A stretch of 64,000 nt of DNA from Marinitoga sp. 38H-ov (GTDB taxonomy: Bacteria; Thermotogota; Thermotogae; Petrotogales; Petrotogaceae): the NCBI RefSeq assembly GCF_011057715.1, contig NZ_LNGH01000053.1:44884-108883 (forward strand). Reading direction: 5' to 3'. Both the position numbers and the translations under genes were made by a program. Each line of letters starts with the position of its first letter. The stretch's first letter is position 1. Below the pieces are notes generated by a model. It worked only from the letters and a program-made list of their open reading frames with translations, did no database searches and was not told the DNA's origin. This document shows positions 52,726 through 61,505 of this stretch, in pieces.

Positions 52726-53550
52726 TCACTTTAACATATCATAATCTTCAGGAAAATCATATACAATTTTTCCATATTTTCCATCAGATAATTCTTTTAA
52801 AAATATATTCATAGCTCGTTCTGTATCATATGAATTTCCAGACGCAATAAAATTTCTTTTTTTTGCAAAAAGTTCTATAAAAGCCAAATAATCTTCAGGG
52901 ATTTCATTTGATTTCAAAGCATTTTTTATTATTTCTGGATATTTTTCCTTGAAGAAATTAAATCCATATTCTATTGCAAATTCTTTTTCATCTTCTTCGG
53001 GTTTTAGGGAACCAATAAGAATTAGTTTATACAATATCTTTTTATTATATATTTCGCTATATAATATTCCAGGAGTATCTAATAACATAAATTGATCATT
53101 TACACTAATCCATTGAACACCTCTAGTTACACCTGGTGTATTTCCTACTCTTAATGATTTTTTCCCTTTAATACTATTAATTAGAGTTGATTTTCCAACA
53201 TTTGGAATACCAGCAACCATGACCCTTAATTCACTGAATTTTTTTGGAAAAGACTTATATACAACTTTAGTTAAAAAACTTCTAATACTAACATTTTTTA
53301 ATGATGTTTTTAAAACTTTATATCCCTTACTCTTATAATAATTTTCCCAAAAAATCAAATTTTTTTCATCCGCAATATCTACTTTATTAAATAATATTAT
53401 TCTATCTTTGTTTTTGAATAAATCTTCAAATTCATATGCCCTACTAGCATATGGCGCTCTAGCATCTACTAGTTCTAAAATTCCTTGAACTGTTTTTAAA
53501 TAAGTTTTAATTTTACTTTTAGCCTTTTTAATATGTCCAGGATACCACAT
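52726..53550 (-). CDS. rbgA: Ribosome biogenesis GTPase RbgA (YlqF)
   Basis: 274 residues from ATG at 53550 (GAGGTGA 6 bases upstream). Circularly permuted GTPase: G4 FNKVDIAD (about residue 57) comes before G1 GIPNVGKSTLINSI (about residue 115) and G3 LLDTPGIL. The N-terminal WYPGHIKKAK is the family hallmark. Needed for late 50S subunit assembly. First gene of a long operon that continues to the S9 peptidase at 42814. Confidence 0.95.
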   Translation of the reverse strand: MWYPGHIKKAKSKIKTYLKTVQGILELVDARAPYASRAYEFEDLFKNKDRIILFNKVDIADEKNLIFWENYYKSKGYKVLKTSLKNVSIRSFLTKVVYKSFPKKFSELRVMVAGIPNVGKSTLINSIKGKKSLRVGNTPGVTRGVQWISVNDQFMLLDTPGILYSEIYNKKILYKLILIGSLKPEEDEKEFAIEYGFNFFKEKYPEIIKNALKSNEIPEDYLAFIELFAKKRNFIASGNSYDTERAMNIFLKELSDGKYGKIVYDFPEDYDMLK

Positions 53551-53593
53551 TGTATTCACCTCATTATATATTATAACAATTTTTTATAATAAC

Positions 53594-53618
53594 AAAAAAT
53601 CCGGGGTACTCCCGGATT
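53594..53618 (-). terminator. Rho-independent terminator after tRNA-Arg
   Basis: AATCCGGG / CCCGGATT with a 5-base loop; on the minus strand it is followed by T residues. Sits between tRNA-Arg and rbgA. Confidence 0.85.
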
Positions 53619-53622
53619 ATTA

Positions 53623-53697
53623 TGGTGCCCCCAGGAGGAATCGAACCTCCATTTGCGGATTAGGAATCCGCCGTTCTATCCGTTGAACTATGAGGGC
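53623..53697 (-). tRNA. tRNA-Arg (anticodon CCT)
   Basis: Minus strand: acceptor GCCCTCA / TGGGGGC, discriminator A, encoded CCA (53625-53623). Anticodon arm GCGGA-TTCCTAA-TCCGC gives CCT. T arm GAGGTTCGATTCCTCC is normal. Reads AGG codons. Confidence 0.97.
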
Positions 53698-53779
53698 ATA
53701 ATTAAATTTAGGACTAAGAATATTTTAACAAAAAAAATGGATAAAATCAATAAAGAAAATATAAATAGAAAATTAAAAA

Positions 53780-54574
53780 CTATATATTCCAATATGAAAA
53801 AAGATCGATAAATTTATCAATAGATAAATTTTCAGGACGTGTTTTAGGATCTATAGAACATTTTTTTAATATTTCATCTGTATTTTCACCAAATATTCCT
53901 TTTAAATTATTTTTTATAGTTTTTCTTCTTTGAGAAAATGCAATATGAATAAATTTAAAGAATTTATTCTTATCTATATCAGGAATATTTTCTTTTGGAG
54001 TTAATTTAATAACAACTGAATCAACCTTTGGATTAGGTATAAAAGCATGAGGAGGAACTGTAATAATTTTTTCAACATTACAAAAAAATTGTACAAATAT
54101 ACTTAAAGGACTATAATCTTTTCCAGAAGTTGCTATCATTCTATTACCATATTCTTTTTGAACCATCAAGGTAGCTAATTGAAAATCCGGTGTTTCCATA
54201 AATATTTTTTCTAAAATTGGAGATGTAATATAATATGGAATATTTGCAACATATTTTGGGTTATTAAAATTAGACAAATCAGCTTTTAAAAAATCAATAA
54301 ATTGAATGTGCACATTATTAAAATTTTTAAATCTTTCTTCTAGAAGAGGTTTTAATCTTTCATCTATTTCAAAAGCAAAAATATTTGCTCCAGATTGAGC
54401 CAAAGCTTCGGTTAATGTACCAGCTCCAGGTCCTATTTCAATAACAATATCATCTTTAGAAATATCAGATTTTTGTACGATTTTTTTAGCGTATTCTTGT
54501 GTTGAAAGAAAGTTTTGACCAAGACTTTTTTTTAAAAATATATTATATTTTTTTAGCCATTCACTAGTTTTCAT
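53780..54574 (-). CDS. rsmA: 16S rRNA dimethyladenosine transferase
   Basis: 264 residues (KsgA family). Dimethylates the two adjacent adenines in helix 45 of 16S rRNA. SAM site EIGPGAGTLTEAL (about residue 46), catalytic NIPYYITSPIL, N-terminal KKSLGQNFL, and a normal C-terminal helical domain. ATG with GAAGGGAGAATC upstream. Upstream intergenic DNA carries a plus-strand promoter and terminator for a possible small RNA that is antisense to this gene's leader region. Confidence 0.97.
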   Translation of the reverse strand: MKTSEWLKKYNIFLKKSLGQNFLSTQEYAKKIVQKSDISKDDIVIEIGPGAGTLTEALAQSGANIFAFEIDERLKPLLEERFKNFNNVHIQFIDFLKADLSNFNNPKYVANIPYYITSPILEKIFMETPDFQLATLMVQKEYGNRMIATSGKDYSPLSIFVQFFCNVEKIITVPPHAFIPNPKVDSVVIKLTPKENIPDIDKNKFFKFIHIAFSQRRKTIKNNLKGIFGENTDEILKKCSIDPKTRPENLSIDKFIDLFSYWNI

Positions 54575-54590
54575 ATGATTCTCCCTTCAG

Positions 54591-54619
54591 TTGACAAACT
54601 TCAAAAAATATAGTATAAT
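54591..54619 (+). promoter_or_regulatory. Consensus promoter for a candidate small RNA
   Basis: TTGACA (54591-54596), 17-base spacer, TATAAT (54614-54619). A perfect housekeeping promoter on the plus strand, with all nearby genes on the minus strand. Confidence 0.85.
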
Positions 54620-54625
54620 AACGAT

Positions 54626-54727
54626 AAATTTAAATAAATGCCAATAAAACAGAATAATAACCACATATAGGAAAATTAAGTAATTCCCCCTGTTTAACAT
54701 TTAGCAGCCAAAAAGGCTGCTTTTTTT
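54626..54727 (+). ncRNA. Candidate small RNA, about 100 nt
   Basis: Predicted start about 7 bases after the TATAAT at 54614-54619, end at the terminator AGCAGCC-AAAAA-GGCTGCT plus six T (54703-54727). No ORF with a ribosome binding site lies inside. Nested complementary segments are visible: TAAATG (54635-54640) with CATTTA (54698-54703), AAACAG (54647-54652) with CTGTTT (54690-54695), GGAA (54670-54673) with TTCC (54684-54687). The first pair shares one base with the terminator stem. No plus-strand gene follows for 5 kb, so it is not a leader. It lacks the SRP RNA tetraloop motif and is too short for 6S RNA or tmRNA. Function unknown. Confidence 0.6.
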
Positions 54728-55706
54728 ATATATTTTTTAGATATGGATAAATAAATATATTCCAGATGTTTCTAATTATAATTAGAAGAGGTATAGTAAT
54801 CAAAACACCTACGACACCAAATACCTGTCCAAAAATTAATAAAGATATTAGAACTAAAAACCAATTTAAATTTACTTTTCCACCAGAAATTCTTGGAGAT
54901 AATATCCAAGTTTCTATTTGATTAGCTATAACTAGTATAACAATAGCTTTAATTATTCCAGATAATCCAAAATTAGTAAAACCTAATAGAGTCAAAGGTA
55001 AAGCTGTAATAACAACACCTAAATAAGGGATGAAATCTGTTATTCCTGCTAAAATTCCAAGGAAGACTGCATAAGGGAACCCTAATATTAAAGATAAAAA
55101 CCAAGTTATCAAACCAACAAAAAATGCAGTTATAATTTGCCCTGAAACAAACTTTCTTAAATCTATATATGTTGTTAATAGAAATCTTTTTGTTTTCTTT
55201 ATTTCTGAGTTTGGAAAAAATTTATCGATTGAATTAAACAAATTTTTACTTGCTATAGCTATATATGCAGATGCAACTATAAGTAGTAATCCTACAGTAA
55301 TAAAATTAGAAATATTCGATGCAATATACGTTGCTATTTGAACTATTATATCATTTAAATAGTTATTTGTAGTATCTAAAAAAGTATTAACTACTTCACC
55401 GGCCTTACCAGGTATTACATTTAAATCAATTTTTGTTACTGTATCAAAAGCTTTTTTCCCTTCTTCTATAGTAATTGGTATTATGCTATATAGCACATAT
55501 ACCAATGTTCCATAAAATATTAAAGAAGATAAGGGAGCAGAGATTTTTCTAGAAATCTTTAATTTCTCTAAGTAACTAGCTATTACATCAATTAAAATTG
55601 TAAAAAATAGAGCGACAATTAAACTTCCTATAATAGTAGGGAATGTTTTTAATAATACTAAGAAAAAAATTAGATAAGAAATAATAAACCAGAAAGTTTT
55701 TGGCAT
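54726..55706 (-). CDS. AI-2E family transporter (PerM-like)
   Basis: 326 residues, about seven membrane spans with a large loop in the middle (residues ~150-190, FFPNSEIKKTKRFLLTTYID). The conserved GITDFIPYLGVVITALPL and QIETWILSPRISGGKVNLNW mark the AI-2E/PerM/YdbI family. Members export diverse small molecules or ions; TqsA exports autoinducer-2, others are Na+/H+ antiporters, so no substrate is claimed. It follows ruvX by 9 bases; its stop lies inside the oppositely directed small-RNA terminator. Confidence 0.9.
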   Translation of the reverse strand: MPKTFWFIISYLIFFLVLLKTFPTIIGSLIVALFFTILIDVIASYLEKLKISRKISAPLSSLIFYGTLVYVLYSIIPITIEEGKKAFDTVTKIDLNVIPGKAGEVVNTFLDTTNNYLNDIIVQIATYIASNISNFITVGLLLIVASAYIAIASKNLFNSIDKFFPNSEIKKTKRFLLTTYIDLRKFVSGQIITAFFVGLITWFLSLILGFPYAVFLGILAGITDFIPYLGVVITALPLTLLGFTNFGLSGIIKAIVILVIANQIETWILSPRISGGKVNLNWFLVLISLLIFGQVFGVVGVLITIPLLIIIRNIWNIFIYPYLKNI

Positions 55707-55715
55707 ATAATCACC

Positions 55716-56378
55716 CTAATCATTATTTAATTTTATTAAATTATTATATTTTATATTTATATCATCATTTGAAATAATAAAATCATATTCATAATTTAAA
55801 TCTTCTTTTAATGCAGTAGATGTTTTATTTCTCTTATAGTACCACCAAAATATATAAGGGTCTATAGCTAAAATATCAGCTTTATTATATATATTACTAT
55901 TTTTTATTATCAAATTATTAATTAAAATAGAATTAGAGTCAATATTTTCTAATTTATATTCCTTTTTTTCTATTAATTCTATGGCTAAATTTTGATTGTT
56001 TAAAAATCTTTGAAGTATAAAAAGAGCACTATTTTGATCTTTAGCTTTTTTAGCCTTTTTAGAATTTAAAAAACTCTTTGTCAATGAATAACTTTGTTGT
56101 GTAGTTAATCTTTCGTCAATAAGAAAAACTTTTGAATTAAATATTTTTTTTAAATTAATAGAAAATTCAATGGTTTCGTATGTCTGTTTTGAATATCTTC
56201 CAGACATTGATATAGGGAGACCTACTACAAAAATATCTTCATCTTTATATATATTTTTCAAATAGTTTATAATCTTATCAGTTCTTACTGTATCTTTTAC
56301 AGTAGCAACTTTTATTATTGAGTTACTTGTAGCAATGCCGGTTTTACTTAAACCATAATCTAGACCAATGTAATTCAA
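55716..56378 (-). CDS. ruvX: RuvX/YqgF-family nuclease with C-terminal extension
   Basis: 220 residues, where the family norm is ~140. The RNase H-like core is complete: YIGLDYGLSKTGIATS at the start, VVGLPISMSGRYSKQTYE, LIDERLTTQQSYS and the final acidic AKDQNSALFILQRFL. Family roles: pre-16S rRNA 5' processing and Holliday-junction resolution. From about residue 143 there are ~75 extra residues (SNILINNL-like strands, DPYIFWWYYKRN, YDFIISNDDINIKYN) of no recognised fold. Overlaps the next gene upstream by 4 bases. Confidence 0.88.
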   Translation of the reverse strand: MNYIGLDYGLSKTGIATSNSIIKVATVKDTVRTDKIINYLKNIYKDEDIFVVGLPISMSGRYSKQTYETIEFSINLKKIFNSKVFLIDERLTTQQSYSLTKSFLNSKKAKKAKDQNSALFILQRFLNNQNLAIELIEKKEYKLENIDSNSILINNLIIKNSNIYNKADILAIDPYIFWWYYKRNKTSTALKEDLNYEYDFIISNDDINIKYNNLIKLNND

Positions 56379-56620
56379 AATTTCAACATCTCCTCAATAA
56401 TATCAGTCTTAGTTTTTTTTGTTTCATAGTCAATATTCATATCTTTTAATATAGATTCAACATCTTTTATATCTTCTTCCGACACAGCGATTATAGGGAA
56501 TCCACCTAGAGGAAAGAATTTTGAAAAAATTTTATTTTTTCTTAAATTATCCAACACTTTAACCAAATGCTTTTGTTCTACTTTAATATACATGTTTAAA
56601 TCTTTAGTTGTTTTTTTCAT
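56375..56620 (-). CDS. Small conserved-type protein (DUF4911-like), unknown function
   Basis: 81 residues, one compact alpha/beta domain: MYIKVEQKHLVKVLDNLRKN, a loop FPLGGFPIIAVSEEDIKDVE, then a helix SILKDMNIDYE. This resembles the ferredoxin-like DUF4911 proteins of anaerobes, but I am not certain. It shares one base with the recJ stop and overlaps ruvX by 4 bases, so it is co-translated with DNA or RNA processing genes. Confidence 0.7.
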   Translation of the reverse strand: MKKTTKDLNMYIKVEQKHLVKVLDNLRKNKIFSKFFPLGGFPIIAVSEEDIKDVESILKDMNIDYETKKTKTDIIEEMLKF

Positions 56621-59600
56621 TATTTTACCTCCGCAATTTGATTGTTTAGTAATGAAATTAAACTTCTTGATTTGAAATTTGTAAAAAATCTAATGGAATT
56701 TTTTATTATCCATTTATCTAATATACTTTCCTTTGATTTTACATTTTTATGTATTAAATCTAATCTAAAGTCATCCATTGTTTTTAATCCATCAGATGTA
56801 TTTATTACTATTCCAGAATTTATTAGTTCATCAACTATATTCTTTGTAAATTCTATGTCATTATTAAAGTATTCTTTAGAAATAGTATTAATATTTATGT
56901 TGTTATTTTCTTTAATTATTTCATATACTTTCTTAAGCATTTCTGTTGATGGATATATTCTTGAAAAATCATACATAAATTTTGTAGAAAAATCATTATT
57001 ATATGCCATAACAAAAATTATATTATCTTTTTTGTTATGTGGCCAAGATGAAATTAAATCTAATAATTCAAGTCGTGTTTTTGGAACATCATATAACATT
57101 ATTATTGACTGCCTATCTTTCTGTTCTAAAGATATACCATCATTAGTAAATTCAGAAATTAATATTCTTGATGGTCCTTTTTTATTTAATTCTCTAATAT
57201 TAATTTTTTCAAAAAATGTATGCATATGAGAGTAATATAAAATGAAATCTTCTGAGTATTCATAAGTGCTTGATATATAATTTTTAAGGTTTTTATATGG
57301 TTCAATACTATTTACAAATATATTAAGGTTTTTCGAATTGTATAGATAATCTTTTATTAAAGACAATTTGTTTGAATTAACTTCGTTAATTACTTCAAAA
57401 GGAGGTACATTGGAGTTTACATTCGCTACTCTATATCCACTCATTTTTAAAAACTCTTTTATACTTTCATCATAAAATGTTCCAAATATATTTATGTTAT
57501 AATTTTTAGATCTAACTATTTTCCTTAATTGAATATACTCTGTTATATTAGCTATAGTTGGATGAGAAAATGAATATATTGGTTCATCTATTAATATATT
57601 ATTTGAAAAATCATTTAATCTTTGAATATTTTGAATATAAGCTGGTACAGTAACTAATATAACTTTTTTACTTTTTAAAATAGTATTTTCTATTTTTGAT
57701 TTTTTATTATAATAAATGCTATCAGAAGATATATATTGATTAATTATTTTATATGTATATTCTAGCAATAAATGAGAAGCGCCTATAATTATTAAATTTT
57801 CTCCTTTTGAAATCTTGTTTTTAATTTTTTCTATTAATAATGTATTCTTAATTTTTAAAGGAGCAAATATAGCAGTTTTATTTTGTTCAATCATATCTAA
57901 TAATATTTTATACTTATAATTTGCTAAATGATGAACATTATCTTTAGCGTGTAAAGATATTAATATATTACCTGAATTACCTTTTTCTGTTAATGAATCT
58001 CCTATGAATTCAATATCTTTAATATAGAATTTTAAAATTTTTTGATTGCTATAGAATGTTCTTTCTATTCTAAAATTACCAACAAGATTACACTTCACAT
58101 TTCCAGTTAAATTATCTTTTCTATTAGCTAATACACTATATCCAACAACTTCAAATATCATACCTTTTTCTGTTTTTGCTATAGCAGCTATATTTTCATC
58201 TTCAGCACCAAATATTTTTACTTTTTCTAAATTTACATTTTTTATTAAAAATGTTGGTTCTGGATTTTTATAACCATATGGTTCTAAAGCAGAAATATCA
58301 TCAAAAAATGAATTCCAAAGATTTTCAATTTCCATGTCAATTTCAATTTCCGCTTCAGGTTCCTTATCGCCATATACATTATAATAAACCCTATTTATTT
58401 CATCTCTTAAGTATTCAATTCTATCGGAATCTATAGTAAAACCAGCGGCTAATTCATGTCCGCCATATTCTTTAAAGAAATTTTCATCTTTTTGCGATAA
58501 ATTTTTCATTAATTCAATTAAACTAATTCCTTGAGGACTTCTTGCTGATCCTTTACCAGTATCGTCATCATTTGTTGTTGAAACTAGTAATACGGGCTTA
58601 TTAAACTTATTTGATAATTTAGAAGCTACAATTCCCAATACGCCTAAATGCCAATCCTGACCACTTAAAACAATAACCTTTTTATCATGAAAATCAGGAT
58701 TTATATCCATTAAACTCAATGCTGATTTATATATTCTTCTTTCATGTTTTTGTCTTTCTGTGTTTAAATCAAGTAATTGTTTCACTTTTTTATCTAAATT
58801 TTTATTGTCTTCTGTCATTAATAATTCAAAAGCTTTCATGGCATCAGCCATTCTACCAGCGGCATTTATTTTTGGAGCAATTTTATATGCTACAACATAT
58901 GATTTTACATCTTCTGGAACAATTCCTATTTCTTTCATTAAATACCTTAAAGCTGGATTAGGATTAGTTCTTATCTTATCTAATCCTTTTTTTACAAAAT
59001 ATCTATTTTCTGATCTTAACGGAACAATATCGGCAATAGTCCCCAAAGCTACAAGGTCTACCAAAGAGAAAGGATCAAATGAAGTATTTTTTAAAGTGTT
59101 ATGAACAGCTAAAAGTACTTTAAAGGCAACACCAACGCCTGATAAACCATTAAATGGATAATTATCATCTTTTCTTTTAGGGTTTACAACGGCATCTGCA
59201 TTCGGTAATACATCCTGTGTTTCGTGATGATCTGTTACTATAATCTTCATGCCTTTTTCTTTTGCGTGGGCAACTTCTTTTAAAGAAGTTGTACCACAGT
59301 CAACGGTAATAATGTTTTTATATCCTTTTTCATATAATTCATCAATAGCCTCTGTATTTAAACTATATCCTTCATCAATTCTATTTGGGATATATGCTTC
59401 AACATCCCAACCTAGCGCCTTAAAACCTTGATATAGAACGGCGGCTGCGGTTACGCCGTCAGCATCATAATCTCCATATACAACTAATTTTTCTTTTTTG
59501 TTTTTAATATCAATTAGAATATCTACAGTTTTATCCATATCTTTTAATAGGAATGGATCAATTATTGAAGATTCATCGGGATATAAAAATTCTTCTATAT

Positions 59601-59748
59601 CTTCTTTTGTCTTAATATCTCTCGCAATAAGTAATTTTATTAAAAATTCTGATAGTCCAGTTTCATTAGCTAGTTTCCTAGCTAGTTTTTGATTTTCTAT
59701 AAATAAAGGACTATCAGAGTCCCAAAAGACCCTCCAGTTCTTTTTCAA
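56620..59748 (-). CDS. recJ: Single-stranded-DNA-specific exonuclease RecJ, long form
   Basis: 1042 residues, nearly twice E. coli RecJ. The catalytic DHH/DHHA1 core covers residues ~1-570: VVYGDYDADGVTAAA, TVDCGTTS, IVTDHHETQ, LGTIADIVPL, GGHELAAGFTID, then the OB-like RecJ domain. Residues ~600-1042 form a second module with strand-helix blocks like a helicase fold (NLIIIGASHLLLEYTYKII, VILVTVPAYIQ, NILIDEPIYSFSHP, ILISEFTNDGISLEQ) but no intact Walker A. 5'-3' exonuclease in recombination and mismatch repair. First gene of its operon. Confidence 0.93.
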   Translation of the reverse strand: MKKNWRVFWDSDSPLFIENQKLARKLANETGLSEFLIKLLIARDIKTKEDIEEFLYPDESSIIDPFLLKDMDKTVDILIDIKNKKEKLVVYGDYDADGVTAAAVLYQGFKALGWDVEAYIPNRIDEGYSLNTEAIDELYEKGYKNIITVDCGTTSLKEVAHAKEKGMKIIVTDHHETQDVLPNADAVVNPKRKDDNYPFNGLSGVGVAFKVLLAVHNTLKNTSFDPFSLVDLVALGTIADIVPLRSENRYFVKKGLDKIRTNPNPALRYLMKEIGIVPEDVKSYVVAYKIAPKINAAGRMADAMKAFELLMTEDNKNLDKKVKQLLDLNTERQKHERRIYKSALSLMDINPDFHDKKVIVLSGQDWHLGVLGIVASKLSNKFNKPVLLVSTTNDDDTGKGSARSPQGISLIELMKNLSQKDENFFKEYGGHELAAGFTIDSDRIEYLRDEINRVYYNVYGDKEPEAEIEIDMEIENLWNSFFDDISALEPYGYKNPEPTFLIKNVNLEKVKIFGAEDENIAAIAKTEKGMIFEVVGYSVLANRKDNLTGNVKCNLVGNFRIERTFYSNQKILKFYIKDIEFIGDSLTEKGNSGNILISLHAKDNVHHLANYKYKILLDMIEQNKTAIFAPLKIKNTLLIEKIKNKISKGENLIIIGASHLLLEYTYKIINQYISSDSIYYNKKSKIENTILKSKKVILVTVPAYIQNIQRLNDFSNNILIDEPIYSFSHPTIANITEYIQLRKIVRSKNYNINIFGTFYDESIKEFLKMSGYRVANVNSNVPPFEVINEVNSNKLSLIKDYLYNSKNLNIFVNSIEPYKNLKNYISSTYEYSEDFILYYSHMHTFFEKINIRELNKKGPSRILISEFTNDGISLEQKDRQSIIMLYDVPKTRLELLDLISSWPHNKKDNIIFVMAYNNDFSTKFMYDFSRIYPSTEMLKKVYEIIKENNNININTISKEYFNNDIEFTKNIVDELINSGIVINTSDGLKTMDDFRLDLIHKNVKSKESILDKWIIKNSIRFFTNFKSRSLISLLNNQIAEVK

Positions 59749-59909
59749 AATATTCTCTCCTCTCTATTTATTTTTTTATTTATTATTTTAATTATACAGA
59801 ATTTTTGCTACAAATAATATTAGGGATATATTCCATTAATATTAATTTAAGGTTAATTGAATTTATTGATATTAGTATAAAAATAATTATGAACTTTAAG
59901 AAAAAATTG

Positions 59910-59918
59910 TGTTATAAT
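59910..59918 (+). promoter_or_regulatory. Extended -10 promoter for the GNAT gene
   Basis: TGTTATAAT (TGn-TATAAT) about 45 bases before the ATG. No good -35. The 59749-59961 gap otherwise holds only a minus-strand TATAAT near 59800 for recJ. Confidence 0.6.
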
Positions 59919-59961
59919 TTATATAAGGCTATCTATAATGTATCTTTAGGAGGGGGATTTT

Positions 59962-60807
59962 ATGGAATTCAAAAAAGCTAGTGAGGTTCCCATGGTAACA
60001 ATTGTAGATTTAGTAAATAATACATTTAAAGATTATTCAGTCCCTATTAACTGGACTATAACATCTTTTGAATATGATGTTAGAGAAAATTCAATATCTT
60101 TAGATGATTCTTATATAGTATATGAATCTGGGAATCCAATAGGTTTTTCTCTTGTATCTATAAGAGGGGCAAGGGGAAGGATAGATGCATTTGGTTTTTT
60201 AAAAGAATATAGATTAAAGGGATATGGATCAGAATTATTATATTATACAACTGAAAAAATGAAATGGAGAGGGATTACTAAAATTATTTTGGAAGTTGTA
60301 GATGAAGAAAAAAGTGCAAAAAAGTTCTACAATAAACATGGATTTAAAGAGAAAAGAATATTAGAAAGTTTTGTTAAATATTTGGAAAAGATAGAAGAAC
60401 CTAAATTTAACTATATTCAGACAGATTGTAAATATATTCATGATAGGGCTGTAGAAGCTTTGCATTATGTTGGAAGAAATCCTAATTGGCAAAGAGAGCC
60501 TAAAACTTTGGAATTGTCTAGAGATAGGTATCAGATGGAAAGAATAACAAATAAAGGGTTTACAATAGGGTATGTTGTTTGGGGCACAACAAAAGAAGGA
60601 GCTTTTATTGTCGATATTTCTCCGATAATTGATGAATCTAAGTATGAAGAAATAGTTCAAGATTTTTTAAATAGACTAGCATTTATGAATTTTAAAAGTG
60701 TAACTATGGTATCTTTACCAGAGAATGATCCGCTTTATAATATCTTAAAAAAGAAAGAGTTTTCACCATTCTTGAAACAAATAGAAATGGAAAAAAGAAT
60801 ACATTAG
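59962..60807 (+). CDS. GNAT acetyltransferase with two tandem domains
   Basis: 281 residues. The first domain has a good acetyl-CoA motif A (GFLKEYRLKGYGSELLYY, about residues 72-90) followed by FYNKHGF. Residues ~165-281 look like a second, degenerate GNAT fold (GYVVWGTTKEGAFIVDIS) without the RxxGxG loop. Substrate unknown. ATG preceded by AGGAGGGGG. Monocistronic between its own promoter and a terminator. Confidence 0.82.
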   Translation: MEFKKASEVPMVTIVDLVNNTFKDYSVPINWTITSFEYDVRENSISLDDSYIVYESGNPIGFSLVSIRGARGRIDAFGFLKEYRLKGYGSELLYYTTEKMKWRGITKIILEVVDEEKSAKKFYNKHGFKEKRILESFVKYLEKIEEPKFNYIQTDCKYIHDRAVEALHYVGRNPNWQREPKTLELSRDRYQMERITNKGFTIGYVVWGTTKEGAFIVDISPIIDESKYEEIVQDFLNRLAFMNFKSVTMVSLPENDPLYNILKKKEFSPFLKQIEMEKRIH

Positions 60808-60833
60808 CTCGCGACAATTTAGTCGCGAGTTTT
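60808..60833. terminator. Terminator between two convergent GNAT genes
   Basis: CTCGCGAC / GTCGCGAG with AATTTA loop, then four T on the plus strand. It overlaps the last codons of the minus-strand acetyltransferase. Confidence 0.85.
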
Positions 60834-61355
60834 CCATTCTTTTCTTAAAATTCCCATGATTATTTCATCATGATATTTTCCTTCTCTGAAAATTTCTTCT
60901 CTTAAAACTCCTTCAACTTTAAATCCTATCTTTTCATATGATTTAATAGCTCTCTTATTAAATTCAAATACATATAATTTTATTTTATTAATATTCATTT
61001 CATTAAATATAAAATTGACTAATAACTCCATAGCCTCTGTTCCATATCCATTATTTAAAAAAGGTTTTCCTAAAAAAATTCCAACCGTAGCAACAGAATT
61101 TTTCCAATCAATTTCGTTTATTCCGCATCCGCCTATATATTTATTATCTTCAATCCTTTCTATAGCAAAACTATATTTTCCATTATCAAAAGGGTTATTG
61201 TTTTCATACCATTTTTCTTCATCTTCTATTCTAAATGGAAAAGGGATTCCAGGAGTTGTAAATTTCCTAATTTCATAGTCATTAATATATTCTAAAACAT
61301 CTTTTAAATCTTTTTTTGAATACCCCCTTAATCTAATTTTTTTTCCATCTATCAT
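60819..61355 (-). CDS. GNAT acetyltransferase, RimJ/RimL-like
   Basis: 178 residues. Layout of the RimJ/RimL/SpeG group: KKIRLRGYSKKDLKDVLEY at the N-terminus, IGGCGINEIDWKNSVATVGI, the acetyl-CoA loop FLGKPFLNNGYGTEAMELLV and VFEFNKRAIKSYEKIGFKVEG. Likely acetylates an amine on a protein N-terminus or small molecule; which one is not readable. Own promoter (61397-61426). Its 3' end lies inside the shared terminator. Confidence 0.9.
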   Translation of the reverse strand: MIDGKKIRLRGYSKKDLKDVLEYINDYEIRKFTTPGIPFPFRIEDEEKWYENNNPFDNGKYSFAIERIEDNKYIGGCGINEIDWKNSVATVGIFLGKPFLNNGYGTEAMELLVNFIFNEMNINKIKLYVFEFNKRAIKSYEKIGFKVEGVLREEIFREGKYHDEIIMGILRKEWKTRD

Positions 61356-61396
61356 CTAGATTCCCCCTTTATGTTTCAAAATATTTAAATTAATGT

Positions 61397-61426
61397 ATTA
61401 TAACAAATACATATAATTTCTGTCAA
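61397..61426 (-). promoter_or_regulatory. Promoter of the RimJ/RimL-like gene
   Basis: On the minus strand TTGACA (61426-61421), 18-base spacer, TATAAT (61402-61397). On the plus strand an extended -10 TGATATAAT at about 61470-61480 would serve mnmE. Confidence 0.8.
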
Positions 61427-61505
61427 ACAATATCTTCATCAAAAATTATATTTTGTGATATTTTTTAATGATATAATATGAAAAAAAGTAAAATGGGGTG
61501 ATTAT

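Noticed and set aside
54626..54727. SRP RNA, 6S RNA or tmRNA as identity of the candidate small RNA
   Set aside because: No GGAAGCAGC-type SRP apical motif, too short for 6S RNA, no tag ORF or tRNA-like ends for tmRNA.
56642..57229. 195-codon frame antisense to recJ
   Set aside because: Hydrophobic translation from A+T-rich complement; recJ explains the sequence and no ribosome binding site exists.
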